Below are positions 44,537 through 53,486 of a DNA stretch of 64,000 nucleotides, one piece after another; position 1 is the first letter of the stretch; each line of letters begins with the position of its first letter. The notes beneath the pieces were generated by a model. It did not search any database. It was not told the DNA's origin and was given only the letters and a program-made list of their open reading frames with translations. A program made the position numbers and the translations under genes. Source of the DNA: Streptomyces sp. NBC_01016 (GTDB taxonomy: Bacteria > Actinomycetota > Actinomycetes > Streptomycetales > Streptomycetaceae); the NCBI RefSeq assembly GCF_026341035.1, contig NZ_JAPEOQ010000002.1, positions 3,348,001 through 3,412,000 on the forward strand, written 5' to 3'.

Positions 44537-47436
44537 CGGCACCCAGCGAAGTCCGCACCGCCGCCCGCGACCTCGAGGCCGCGCTGCGCCGCGACCTCGA
44601 CGGCGAGGTCGCCTTCGACGACTACACCCGGCACCTGTTCTCCCGCGACGCCAGCATGTACGCGATCGAGCCGCAGGGCGTCGTCTTCCCGCGCCACGCC
44701 GACGACGTGCGGGCCGCGGTCGCGGCGGCCGCCGAACACGGTGTGCCGCTGGTGCCCCGGGGCGCAGGGACCAGCCTGGCCGGACAGACCGTGGGCCCCG
44801 GCCTCGTCCTCGACCTCTCCCGGCACATGCACCGCATCCTCGAACTCGATGCCGACGCGCGCACCGCACTCGTCGAACTCGGCGTGGTCCAGGACCAGTT
44901 GAACCGGGCCGCCGCGCCGCACGGCCTGATGTTCGGCCCGGACACCTCGACAAGCAACCGCGCCACCATCGGCGGCATGGCGGGCAACAACTCCGCGGGC
45001 AGCGGGTCGATCCGCTACGGCATGACCATCGACCACGTACGGGAGCTCGACGTCGTGCTCTCCGACGGGAGCACGGCCCGGCTTGCCCCCGTCGACGAGG
45101 AGGAGCGCGCCCGACGGGCCGGCCTCGACACCCTGGAGGGGCGGCTCTACCGCGAGCTCCCCAAGATCGTGGAGGCGCGCGCCGGGGCGATCGCCACGGG
45201 CTTCCCGGCGTACTGGCGGCGCTCCGGCGGCTACCGCCTCGACCGGCTCGCCGACCGCTCCGGCGATGCCCCCTTCGACCTCGCGAAGTTCGTCGTCGGC
45301 TCGGAAGGCACGCTCGTCGTCGCCACCCGCGCCCTCGTCGACCTCGTGCCCAAACCCGCCCGCACGGTCATCGGCGTCGGCCACTTCACCTCCGTCGCCG
45401 GAGCCATCGAGGCCACCGAGGACGCGCTCTCCTGCGATCCGTCCGCCGTCGAGATGATGGACCGGACGATCCTCGACCTCTCCCGGCAGAAGATCGAGTA
45501 CGCCTCCCTCGGAAACATCCTCGAAGGAGACCCGGAGGCCCTGCTCTTCGTCAGCTTCACCGGTGACGACGAGACCGAACTCGGCCGTCGGCTCCAGGAG
45601 TTGACCGCACTCTGGAAGCGGCACGGCCACGGCTACCACACGCTCCAGGCCGTCACCCCCGCCCAGCAGTCCGGGCTGCTCAAGGTCCGCAAGTCCAGCC
45701 TCGGCCTGCTGATGGCCGCGAGCGAGGGCACCCGGCGACCGCTGGCCTTCATCGAGGACACCGCGGTCGACCCCCAGCACCTCGCCGCGTACACCCGCCG
45801 CTTCAAGCAGGTCCTCGACCGGCACGGCCTCGACGCCGGTTTCTACGGCCACTGTTCGGTCGGCTGTCTGCACATCAGGCCCTTCGTCGACGTCGCCGAC
45901 CCCGCCCAGGTGCGGACGATGCGCGCGGTCGCCGAGGAGATCAAGGAACTGGTACGGGAGTACGGCGGCGTCAACTCCAGCGAGCACGGCGACGGCCTGG
46001 CCCGCAGCGAGTTCAACCGCGAGCTCTACGGCGACGACCTGTACGAGGCGATGCGCGAGGTCAAGGGCCTCTTCGACCCGGAGAACCGGCTGAACCCCGG
46101 CAAGATCGTCGACGCCCCGGCGATGACCGAACACCTCCGCGACGCGGCGCTGCCGCCCGCGCCGGCCCTGCGAACCCACCTCGACTTCGAGGTCGTCGGA
46201 GGCGGCGACATGCGCGGCGCCGCCGACCGGTGCATGAACATCGGCCTGTGCCGCAAGAGCGACGCGGGCGTGATGTGTCCCTCGTACATGGTCACCAAGC
46301 ACGAACACGACTCCACGCGCGGCCGTGCGAACGCCCTGGTCAAGGCGCTCTCCGAGCCCGACCCGAAGGCGGCGCTCGGCGACGAGGGGCTGCACGACGT
46401 CCTCGACCTGTGCCTGATGTGCAAGGCGTGCAAGAGCGAGTGCCCGCTCGGCGTCGACATGGCCACGCTGAAGGCCGAGACCCTGGCCCACCATCACGAG
46501 CAGCACGGCACGCCGCTCCGGTCCCGGGTGTTCGGCGCCATCCGCCGCCTCAACCGGCTGGGGTCGGCGACCGCCCCGATCTCCAACCTCCCTTTGCCGA
46601 GGCGGCTGTTGGAACGCAGACTCGGTATAGCCAGCGCCCGGCCGTTGCCCGTGTTCGCCCGCCGCAACCTCGTGACGTGGTTCCGGCGCAGGCCGGGAAG
46701 CGTGGCCGGAAGCCAGGGCACCGTGACCCTCCTCGCCGACTCCTTCACCACGTACACCGACCCGGACGTCGGCCGCGCCGCCGTCGAACTCCTCGAACGG
46801 GCGGGCTGGCACGTGCGGTTGGAGAGCGGCGGCTGCTGCGGCCGCGCCGCCTTCTCCAAGGGTCTGCTCGACCAGGCGAAGGCGCAGGCAGGCGATCTCG
46901 TGCACCGCCTCGCGGACTCGGGGGACGGTCCCATCGTCGGTTGTGAACCCTCCTGCCTGCTGACCCTGCGCGACGAACACCACGCCCTGCTGCCCGGCGA
47001 CCCGGCCGTCGCCGACGTGTCCGGACGGGTGAAGCAGTTGGAGGAGCTGCTGACCGAGGCCATCGACGACGGCAGGCTCCCACTGCGGGACGACACGGGG
47101 CCCGCGGGCCGCCGCATTCTCTTCCACGGCCACTGTCACCAGAAGGCGGAGGTCGGCACCGCGGCGACCGTGGCGCTCCTCCAGCGCATCCCGGGCGCCG
47201 AGGTCGTCGAACTCGATGCCGGGTGCTGCGGGATGGCGGGCTCCTTCGGCTTCGAGGCGGAGCACTACGAGACATCCATGGCGGTCGGCGAGGACCGGCT
47301 CTTCCCCGCGGTCCGGGCCGAACCGGACGACACCGTGGTCGCCGCCACCGGTGTCTCCTGCCGCCAGCAGATCCACCACGGCACGGAGCGCACGGCGGTG
47401 CACCCGCTCCAGCTGATACGGGAGGTGTTGCGATGA
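44533..47436 (+). CDS. FAD-linked oxidase / Fe-S dehydrogenase fusion (D-2-hydroxyacid type)
   Basis: 967 residues. The FAD-binding 4 domain shows LVPRGAGTSLAGQTVGPGLV and GMAGNNSAGSGSIRYGMTID; the oxidase C-domain ends GLFDPENRLNPGKIVDAP. An Fe-S region follows (CMNIGLCRKSDAGVMCPSYM; CLMCKACKSECPLGVD), then two CCG cysteine domains (SGGCCGRAAFSKG; DAGCCGMAGSFGFE). This is the GlcD-GlpC fusion layout of large D-lactate or D-2-hydroxyglutarate dehydrogenases, oxidising a D-2-hydroxy acid and passing electrons to the respiratory chain. ATGA overlaps at both ends. Confidence 0.92.
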   Translation: MTAPSEVRTAARDLEAALRRDLDGEVAFDDYTRHLFSRDASMYAIEPQGVVFPRHADDVRAAVAAAAEHGVPLVPRGAGTSLAGQTVGPGLVLDLSRHMHRILELDADARTALVELGVVQDQLNRAAAPHGLMFGPDTSTSNRATIGGMAGNNSAGSGSIRYGMTIDHVRELDVVLSDGSTARLAPVDEEERARRAGLDTLEGRLYRELPKIVEARAGAIATGFPAYWRRSGGYRLDRLADRSGDAPFDLAKFVVGSEGTLVVATRALVDLVPKPARTVIGVGHFTSVAGAIEATEDALSCDPSAVEMMDRTILDLSRQKIEYASLGNILEGDPEALLFVSFTGDDETELGRRLQELTALWKRHGHGYHTLQAVTPAQQSGLLKVRKSSLGLLMAASEGTRRPLAFIEDTAVDPQHLAAYTRRFKQVLDRHGLDAGFYGHCSVGCLHIRPFVDVADPAQVRTMRAVAEEIKELVREYGGVNSSEHGDGLARSEFNRELYGDDLYEAMREVKGLFDPENRLNPGKIVDAPAMTEHLRDAALPPAPALRTHLDFEVVGGGDMRGAADRCMNIGLCRKSDAGVMCPSYMVTKHEHDSTRGRANALVKALSEPDPKAALGDEGLHDVLDLCLMCKACKSECPLGVDMATLKAETLAHHHEQHGTPLRSRVFGAIRRLNRLGSATAPISNLPLPRRLLERRLGIASARPLPVFARRNLVTWFRRRPGSVAGSQGTVTLLADSFTTYTDPDVGRAAVELLERAGWHVRLESGGCCGRAAFSKGLLDQAKAQAGDLVHRLADSGDGPIVGCEPSCLLTLRDEHHALLPGDPAVADVSGRVKQLEELLTEAIDDGRLPLRDDTGPAGRRILFHGHCHQKAEVGTAATVALLQRIPGAEVVELDAGCCGMAGSFGFEAEHYETSMAVGEDRLFPAVRAEPDDTVVAATGVSCRQQIHHGTERTAVHPLQLIREVLR

Positions 47437-49403
47437 CCGTCACCGCGGGAGCGCTCGACGGCGTCCGCATCCTCGACCTCACCCAGGTCATGGCGGGCCC
47501 GTACTGCACGATGCTGCTCGCCGACCTCGGCGCGGATGTCATCAAGGTCGAGTCACCGGAGGGCGGCGACCAGACCCGCACCTCGATGGGCACGCCACGG
47601 CCCGGCAGCGACACCCCCGCCTTCCACGCCCTCAACCGCAACAAGCGCAGTGTCACCCTCAATCTGCGCACCGACGCCGACCGCGCGGAGTTCTTCCGGC
47701 TCGTCGCCGACGCGGACGTCGTCGTCGAGAACTTCCGGCCCGGTGTCACCGACCGCCTCGGCGTCGGCTACGAAGCCGTCCGCGAGGTACGGCCCGACAT
47801 CATCTACGCGTCGATCTCCGGCTTCGGCCAGTACGGCCCGTACGCCGACCGGCCCGGCTACGACCTCATCGCCCAGGGCATGGCGGGCGCCGTCAGTGTC
47901 ACCGGCGACCCGGACGGGCCGCCGGTCAAGTGCGGGCTGCCGGTGGGCGACCTCGGCGCGGGCATGCTGTGCGCGCTGAGCATCGCGGCCGCGCACGTCC
48001 ACCGGCTGCGCACGGGGGAGGGGCAGTACCTCGAAACCTCCCTGTACGAAGCGGTGTTGGCGATGTCCGTATGGGAGTCGGTCGAGTACTTCGCCGGTGG
48101 CGAGCCCCCGCAGCGCCTCGGCTCCGCGCACCGCATGTCCGCGCCCTACCAGGTCGTCCGCACCAAGGACGGCCATGCCACTATCGCCGCGAACAACCAG
48201 CGGCTGTGGCTGCGGCTGTGCGAGGCCCTCGACCTGCAACACCTCGCGGACGACGAACGGTTCGCGACCAACACCGACCGGATGGGTCACCGCGCCGAGC
48301 TGATCGCCCTCCTCGAAGGGCGGCTCGCGGCGACCAGTACCGAGGAGTGTGTCGCCCAACTCCTCGACGCGGGCGTCCCCTCGGGGCCGATCCTCGACTA
48401 CGGGCAGATCCTCGAGCACGACCCGCACGCGCGGGCCCGCGGCATGGTCGAGGAGTACGACCACCCGGTCGACGGCCGCAGTCGCGTCGTCGGCTTCCCG
48501 GTGAAACTCGCCCGCACCCCGGCCCGGCTGCGCCGCCACCCGCCGGTGCTCGGCGAGCACAACGAGGAACTCCTGGGAAAGGGGACGGAGTTGACGCCCG
48601 ACGACGAGGCGGCAGGCGGCTCCGTCACCTGGACCCGCCACGCGGTTCCCGGAACCGACACGTACGCCGCCCACCTCACCCTGGTCAACCCGGACCGGCG
48701 CAACGCCCTGACCCTGCGCATGTACGACCAACTGGAGCGCGCCTGCCGGGAGATCGACGCCGACCCCGACATCCGGCTGACCGTGCTGCGCGGAGCGGGT
48801 GGGCGGGCGTTCGCGGCCGGCACCGACATCCGCGAGTTCCGTGACTTCAGCGGGGAGGACGGCGTGGCGTACGAGCGTCGCGTCGGCCTCGCCGTCGACC
48901 GGCTCGCGGCGATGCGGATGCCCGTCGCCGCCGCGGTCGAGGGCCCGGCGGTCGGTGCGGGCAGCGCGCTCGCGAGTTGCTGCGACGTGGTGGTGTGCAC
49001 CCCCGACGCCGTCTTCGGCGCCCCCATCGGCCGCACGCTCGGCAACTGCCTCGCCCCCGCCATGATCTCCCGCCTCTACGCGGGACTCGGCCGAGCCCGC
49101 ACCCTGCGGTCCCTCCTCGCCGCCCGCCTGATCACGGCGAAGGAGGCCTACGAGTCCGGATTCGTGGCCGACATCGTCGACCCGGCCGACCTGGACACAT
49201 GCCTCGCGGAGCTCACCGCGGACATCGCCCGCTGCGCCCCGCTCACCTTGGCAGCGCTGAAGGAGGCGGACCGGCGCGTCCTGGCCGCGTCCGCCCCCGG
49301 CCACGCCGAGGACCTGTACGCCCGCGTCTACGGCAGCCGCGACTTCGCGGAGGGCGTGACGGCTTTCCTGGAGAAGCGGAAGCCGGAGTGGGAGGGACGG
49401 TAG
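47433..49403 (+). CDS. Family III CoA-transferase fused to a crotonase-like domain
   Basis: 656 residues. Residues 1 to about 395 are a CaiB/Frc family III CoA-transferase (LDLTQVMAGPYCTMLLADLG; catalytic Asp in PVGDLGAGML). Residues about 400-656 are crotonase-like: oxyanion loops GGRAFAAGTDIREF and EGPAVGAGSALASCCDVVVC. The two usual hydratase glutamates are not evident: FGAPIGRTLGN has Ile where enoyl-CoA hydratases have PE, and the second lies in RTLRSLLAARL without Glu. It may therefore be an isomerase, decarboxylase or thioesterase-like activity. ATG 47433 overlaps the upstream stop. Last gene of the cluster. Confidence 0.88.
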   Translation: MTVTAGALDGVRILDLTQVMAGPYCTMLLADLGADVIKVESPEGGDQTRTSMGTPRPGSDTPAFHALNRNKRSVTLNLRTDADRAEFFRLVADADVVVENFRPGVTDRLGVGYEAVREVRPDIIYASISGFGQYGPYADRPGYDLIAQGMAGAVSVTGDPDGPPVKCGLPVGDLGAGMLCALSIAAAHVHRLRTGEGQYLETSLYEAVLAMSVWESVEYFAGGEPPQRLGSAHRMSAPYQVVRTKDGHATIAANNQRLWLRLCEALDLQHLADDERFATNTDRMGHRAELIALLEGRLAATSTEECVAQLLDAGVPSGPILDYGQILEHDPHARARGMVEEYDHPVDGRSRVVGFPVKLARTPARLRRHPPVLGEHNEELLGKGTELTPDDEAAGGSVTWTRHAVPGTDTYAAHLTLVNPDRRNALTLRMYDQLERACREIDADPDIRLTVLRGAGGRAFAAGTDIREFRDFSGEDGVAYERRVGLAVDRLAAMRMPVAAAVEGPAVGAGSALASCCDVVVCTPDAVFGAPIGRTLGNCLAPAMISRLYAGLGRARTLRSLLAARLITAKEAYESGFVADIVDPADLDTCLAELTADIARCAPLTLAALKEADRRVLAASAPGHAEDLYARVYGSRDFAEGVTAFLEKRKPEWEGR

Positions 49404-49488
49404 GCCTCCACGTCGAGGTGCCCGGGGGTGTCGGAAGGACGGTAGATCTCCACACCCCGGTCTTCGGGGGGCGCTGCCCCGTCCGCCG

Positions 49489-50055
49489 TCACGTCGCGGG
49501 TGGTGTGGTCTCCCGGGTGAAGTGCCGTGTGTCCAGGCGCAGTCGCCACACATTGCGGCGGTGGGCCATCGCGAGGTCGGCCTCCAGCGGGGGCGGCGGG
49601 ACGGTGAGGACCGGGCAGGCGGCGTGCGCGACGCAGTAGCGGCTCACCGAGGGGCGGAGCGCCCGGTGGAGCCTGCCGCGGTGTCCGGCGCCGACGACCA
49701 GGAGGTCGTCCTCCCGGTCCGCGGTCATGGCCAGGGCCCTGCCGGGTGTGCCACGGGCCAGAACGGCCCGCAGGGGAACGCCCGCCCCTCCGGGGAACAC
49801 CTCGCGGACGGCGGTGACGAGCGTCGTCCGGGCGAGGTTCTCCCAGTCGAGGCCCGGGAGTGGGGCAGCGGGCGCCCGGCGCGCGTGGAGTTCTCCGCCG
49901 GGTGGCTGCCAGGCGAGCACCGCCCAGAGTTCGGCCCGCCGCTGGCCGGCCTCGTCGGCGGCCCGGCGCAGGGCGGCACGGCTGCCCGGAGTGCCGTTCA
50001 CTCCCACCACGACGCGGGTGGCAGGCAGGGCCGGGGCCGCATCGGAACCGGTCAT
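49489..50055 (-). CDS. Universal stress protein (UspA)-family protein
   Basis: 188 residues with one Usp domain: RVVVGVNGTPGSRAALRRAA, then DDLLVVGAGHRGRLHRALRP and CPVLTVPPPP. The ATP-loop pattern G-x2-G-x9-G(S/T) ends RPSVS, with Pro replacing the last Gly, so ATP binding is uncertain. A basic extension follows the domain. ATG 50055 has GGAG 9 bases upstream. Confidence 0.85.
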   Translation of the reverse strand: MTGSDAAPALPATRVVVGVNGTPGSRAALRRAADEAGQRRAELWAVLAWQPPGGELHARRAPAAPLPGLDWENLARTTLVTAVREVFPGGAGVPLRAVLARGTPGRALAMTADREDDLLVVGAGHRGRLHRALRPSVSRYCVAHAACPVLTVPPPPLEADLAMAHRRNVWRLRLDTRHFTRETTPPAT

Positions 50056-50340
50056 CGCTTCACGCTCCGTCAACTACCGCCGTACGGCGCCCCGTCGGCG
50101 GTTCTCTCGTAGACACCTGCTCCATCCCACCCTCGTACGGTCGCCCGCGCCCAGCCGTTCCGTCGCTTCTTGGCGCACTCCTGACGGCTGCGGGCCACCA
50201 TCGGGGCGGCGCCCGTCAGCAGCGCGTCAGCATCGCCGCGATCACCGTCAGCGTCCCGTCAGGACGGTGCCGGGGGTGGGGGAGAGCGGGCATAGCGTCC
50301 TCGGTGAGCCACCATCCCCGGACTCTCCAGGAGGCATCCC

Positions 50341-50733
50341 ATGGCACAACCCGTGAACGACGAGGACCCGGAACCCTCCGAACGGTTCCCGGCCGGGCCC
50401 CTCTACGTTCCCGTCCGGCCGGGCCCGCTCGGGTGCGCCGCCCGGCTGTTCCGCACCCCGCTCGGTGACCGTACGGCCGTCGGCTTCACCTCCGAGCGTG
50501 CGCTGACCGCCACCCTCGGCGCCGTCCAGCCGTGGGTCCGGCTGGCCGAGCCCGCCCTGCGCGACATGACCGCACCGCTCGGCGCCGCCACCGTCACGGT
50601 GGACCCGCAACTCTCCGCTCCCGCACCGGTTTTGCGTCCGAATCACCACACACGGAGCCTGCACACGAGAGGCACGCTCCGGGGAGCCGGGATCGCCGCC
50701 CTCGTCATGGCGCTGTCGTACTGGATCGGCTGA
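50341..50733 (+). CDS. SAV_915-like small protein
   Basis: 130 residues. The core RTAVGFTSERALTATLGAVQ, PWVRLAEPALRDMTAPLGAA and a VDP ending resemble the Streptomyces SAV_915 family, of unknown function. A C-terminal hydrophobic segment (GAGIAALVMALSYWIG) could anchor it. ATG 50341 follows AGGAGG. It precedes the decarboxylase gene by 17 bases and is probably co-transcribed. Confidence 0.75.
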   Translation: MAQPVNDEDPEPSERFPAGPLYVPVRPGPLGCAARLFRTPLGDRTAVGFTSERALTATLGAVQPWVRLAEPALRDMTAPLGAATVTVDPQLSAPAPVLRPNHHTRSLHTRGTLRGAGIAALVMALSYWIG

Positions 50734-50750
50734 GGAAGGGCGACGACACG

Positions 50751-52088
50751 ATGACCACCATTCACGAACCTGTCACCACCACCGCGACTCCCGAGGACCT
50801 GTCGGTGTGGCCGAGCTCCACCACGGAACCGCGCCCCGGCGACGCGACCGTCGGCGGTGTGTCGCTCGCGGAGGTCGCGGGCCGCTACGGCACTCCTGTG
50901 TACGTACTCGACGAGGGCGAGGTCCGCCGCCGCTGCCGCACCTACCGCGACGCCTTCCCGGAGGCCGAGGTCCACTATGCGGCCAAGGCGTTCCTGTGCC
51001 GGGCCATGGCGCACTGGGTGCTGGACGAGGGTCTCGGCCTCGACGTGTGCTCCGCCGGTGAGTTGGAACTCGCGGTCGCCGCGGGTTTCCCCGCCGACCG
51101 GATCGTTCTGCACGGCAACGCCAAGACGCCGCACGACCTGAAGCGTGCCCTCTGGTACGGGGTGGGCCGCATCGTCATCGACAGCCCGTCCGAGATCGCC
51201 CGGATCGCCGCGGCGGTCGGCCCCGACGGCCACCAGAAGGTGATGGTCCGCGTGGTCCCCGGCATCAGCGCGGGCGGCCACGACAAGATCCGTACCGGTA
51301 CCGAGGACCAGAAGTTCGGGCTGTCCATCAGCGACGGCTACGCCCAGCACGCCATCGCCCGCATCCTCGACCAGCCGCAGCTCGAACTCACCGGCCTGCA
51401 CTGCCACTTGGGCTCCCAGATCACCGACGTCAAACCGTATCTGGCGGCGGTGCGCCGCATGGCGGGCCTGATGGCCCGCCTGAAGGAACAACACGGGCTC
51501 ACGCTGCGCGAGTTGGACATCGGCGGCGGACATGGCGTCGCCTACCGCCCCGGCGAACCGGCCATGGACCTCACCCGCCTGGCCCGCAAGGTCCGCGCCG
51601 AGCTGGCCGAGGCGTGCGCGGCGGCCGGGCTCACCGTGCCGCGTCTGATCATCGAACCGGGCCGGGCCGTCGTGGGGCCCGCGGGGGTCGCCCTGTACCG
51701 CGTCGTGTCCGTCAAGCACACCGGCGGCCGCACCTTCGTCGCCGTCGACGGCGGCATGAGCGACAACCCGCGGCCCGCGCTGTACGGGGTGCGCTACGCG
51801 CCGCGCCTGGTCGGCCGCAGGGGCAGCGCGGACCTCGCCCCTGTCACGGTCGTCGGCCGGCACTGCGAGGCCGGTGACGTGCTCGCCGCCGACGCCCGGC
51901 TCGCCGACGACGTACGGGCGGGCGACCTGATCGCCGTGCCGGTGGCCGGCGCCTACCACCTGTCGATGGCCTCCGGCTACAACGCAGTTGGCAGGCCACC
52001 GGTGGTCGCCGTCCACGACGGGCGCGCCCGACTCCTCGTACGCCGCGAGTCATTGGAGGACATCCACAGCCGCGACGTGGGCCTGTAG
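50751..52088 (+). CDS. Diaminopimelate decarboxylase-like PLP enzyme (LysA family)
   Basis: 445 residues, fold type III. PLP Lys79 in VHYAAKAFLC, LHCHLGSQITD, ELDIGGGHGVAYRP, IIEPGRAVVGPAGVALY and catalytic Cys in GRHCEAGDVL, all LysA signatures. It decarboxylates meso-diaminopimelate to lysine or a related substrate. The usual Streptomyces lysA neighbours (argS, hom, thr genes) are absent and a SAV_915 gene precedes it, so this may be a second, dedicated copy. Confidence 0.88.
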   Translation: MTTIHEPVTTTATPEDLSVWPSSTTEPRPGDATVGGVSLAEVAGRYGTPVYVLDEGEVRRRCRTYRDAFPEAEVHYAAKAFLCRAMAHWVLDEGLGLDVCSAGELELAVAAGFPADRIVLHGNAKTPHDLKRALWYGVGRIVIDSPSEIARIAAAVGPDGHQKVMVRVVPGISAGGHDKIRTGTEDQKFGLSISDGYAQHAIARILDQPQLELTGLHCHLGSQITDVKPYLAAVRRMAGLMARLKEQHGLTLRELDIGGGHGVAYRPGEPAMDLTRLARKVRAELAEACAAAGLTVPRLIIEPGRAVVGPAGVALYRVVSVKHTGGRTFVAVDGGMSDNPRPALYGVRYAPRLVGRRGSADLAPVTVVGRHCEAGDVLAADARLADDVRAGDLIAVPVAGAYHLSMASGYNAVGRPPVVAVHDGRARLLVRRESLEDIHSRDVGL

Positions 52089-52281
52089 AACCGGGCCTCG
52101 GTCGCTGCTGCCGCTCATGCCTCCTCGCCGGTCTCGGCTCTCGGCCGGCCGGCGCTGATTCCCGGGCCGTCCGGTCTTCGGGTTCAGCAGGATCAGCCGG
52201 ACCGGCAGGGGGGGGTGCCTACTCTTGGAGGGCAGGGAAGGGACGTCACGGCGCCCCCGACGGAGGAGAAGAGGTCCCACC

Positions 52282-52707
52282 ATGTCCACCAGGAACTATC
52301 TGCGTCCGCCCTGGGCGGCGCGTGTCATCGGCGGACGCATGGCGCGCCTGGTCAAGCCCAAGGTGGTCAGCCTGCTCTCGGTCCCCGGCCGCACCACAGG
52401 GGCCTGGCGCTCGACCCCCGTGGCCGTGCTCGACCACGGGGGTGCGGAGTACCTGCTGGCGGCCTACGGCGACACCGAGTGGTCCCGCAACCTGCGCGCC
52501 AGCAAGTCGGGCCGTCTCACCCGGCGCGGCCGCGTCGAGCAGTTCACGGCGGTCGAGGTCGGACCGGCCGAGCTCCCGGAGCTCATGGCGGCCTACCTGA
52601 AGGAGTTCGGCAAGCTCCCGAACGTCGCCAAGACCTTCGACGCGCTGCCGGATCCGGCCGATCACCCCGCCTTCCGCATCACGGTCACGGGGGGCGGGCG
52701 CTCGTAG
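52282..52707 (+). CDS. F420-dependent nitroreductase-like (Ddn-type) protein
   Basis: 141 residues. Pattern of the deazaflavin-dependent Ddn family: VVSLLSVPGRTTGAWRSTPV, YLLAAYGDTEWSRNLRASKS and a closing HPAFRITVTG. Such small split-barrel proteins reduce or bind substrates with F420H2, common in actinobacteria. ATG 52282 follows a long GGAGGAGAAGAGG purine tract. Substrate unknown. Confidence 0.85.
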   Translation: MSTRNYLRPPWAARVIGGRMARLVKPKVVSLLSVPGRTTGAWRSTPVAVLDHGGAEYLLAAYGDTEWSRNLRASKSGRLTRRGRVEQFTAVEVGPAELPELMAAYLKEFGKLPNVAKTFDALPDPADHPAFRITVTGGGRS

Positions 52708-52740
52708 AGCGGGCCGGGGCTCATGGGGGTGTCCCCGGGG

Positions 52741-53289
52741 TCAGTCCTCCCAGTGTTTGCGCTCGGCCGCCGCGGGGCCGGTCACCAGTGTGTTCGGTGG
52801 TACGTCCTTGGTGACGACGGTGCCGGCGCCGACCACGGCGCCGTGGCCGATCGTGACACCGGGCAGTACCGTCACCGCCGCGCCGAGCCATGCGTTGTCC
52901 CCGATCGTGACGGGCGCCCGCGTGTAGTACTCGGGGCGCTCGGACCCGCGGATCGGGTGGTTGGAGGAGATCAGGTTGGTCTTCGGTCCGATCAGCACGC
53001 CGTCGCCCAGGCGGATCCCGCCCTGGTCGAAGAACGTGCAGCTCTGGTTCACGAAGACGTGCTCGCCGAACTCGATGCGCAGACCGTAGTCCGTGTAGAA
53101 GGGCGGATAGACGGTGACGGACTCGGGCATCGGCCTGCCGATGATGTCGGAGAGCAGCGCCGCGCGTGTGGTCTTGTCGTCGAAGGGCAGGACGTTCAGC
53201 CGTGAGGTCAGCGTGGTGACGTACTCGATGCGCTCGGCCACGCGCGCGAACTCGGGTGTGCGGACGTAGACGCGATCCTGCTCGGGCAT
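52741..53289 (-). CDS. Left-handed beta-helix O-acetyltransferase (Maa/LacA type)
   Basis: 182 residues. An N-terminal Maa domain (ALLSDIIGRPMPESVTVYPP) and hexapeptide repeats, including ITIG-like VTIGDNAWLGAAVTVLPGVT and IGHGAVVGAGTVVTKDVPPN. The catalytic His is in SNHPIRG. It would acetylate a sugar or similar hydroxyl with acetyl-CoA. ATG 53289. Confidence 0.88.
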   Translation of the reverse strand: MPEQDRVYVRTPEFARVAERIEYVTTLTSRLNVLPFDDKTTRAALLSDIIGRPMPESVTVYPPFYTDYGLRIEFGEHVFVNQSCTFFDQGGIRLGDGVLIGPKTNLISSNHPIRGSERPEYYTRAPVTIGDNAWLGAAVTVLPGVTIGHGAVVGAGTVVTKDVPPNTLVTGPAAAERKHWED

Positions 53290-53486
53290 GACGGTTCCTC
53301 ACTACGGACGGCTTGGGTGCAGTCATCAAAGCGAGCGGTGGATACCCGGATCAAACAACGTTCTTGGCGGGCAAGGACAACAGCTGGTTGTACGCCTGGG
53401 GAGGGTGTGGCGGGGGGTAGTTGGCGTACCGATGTGGATGCGGGTCGGGCCTGACGGTCGAGTCGTAAGAGTGCGAATCTGGCGAT

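Noticed and set aside
52089..52281. Terminator after the LysA-type gene
   Set aside because: Only imperfect stems with long loops around 52165-52205 could be drawn, too weak to call.
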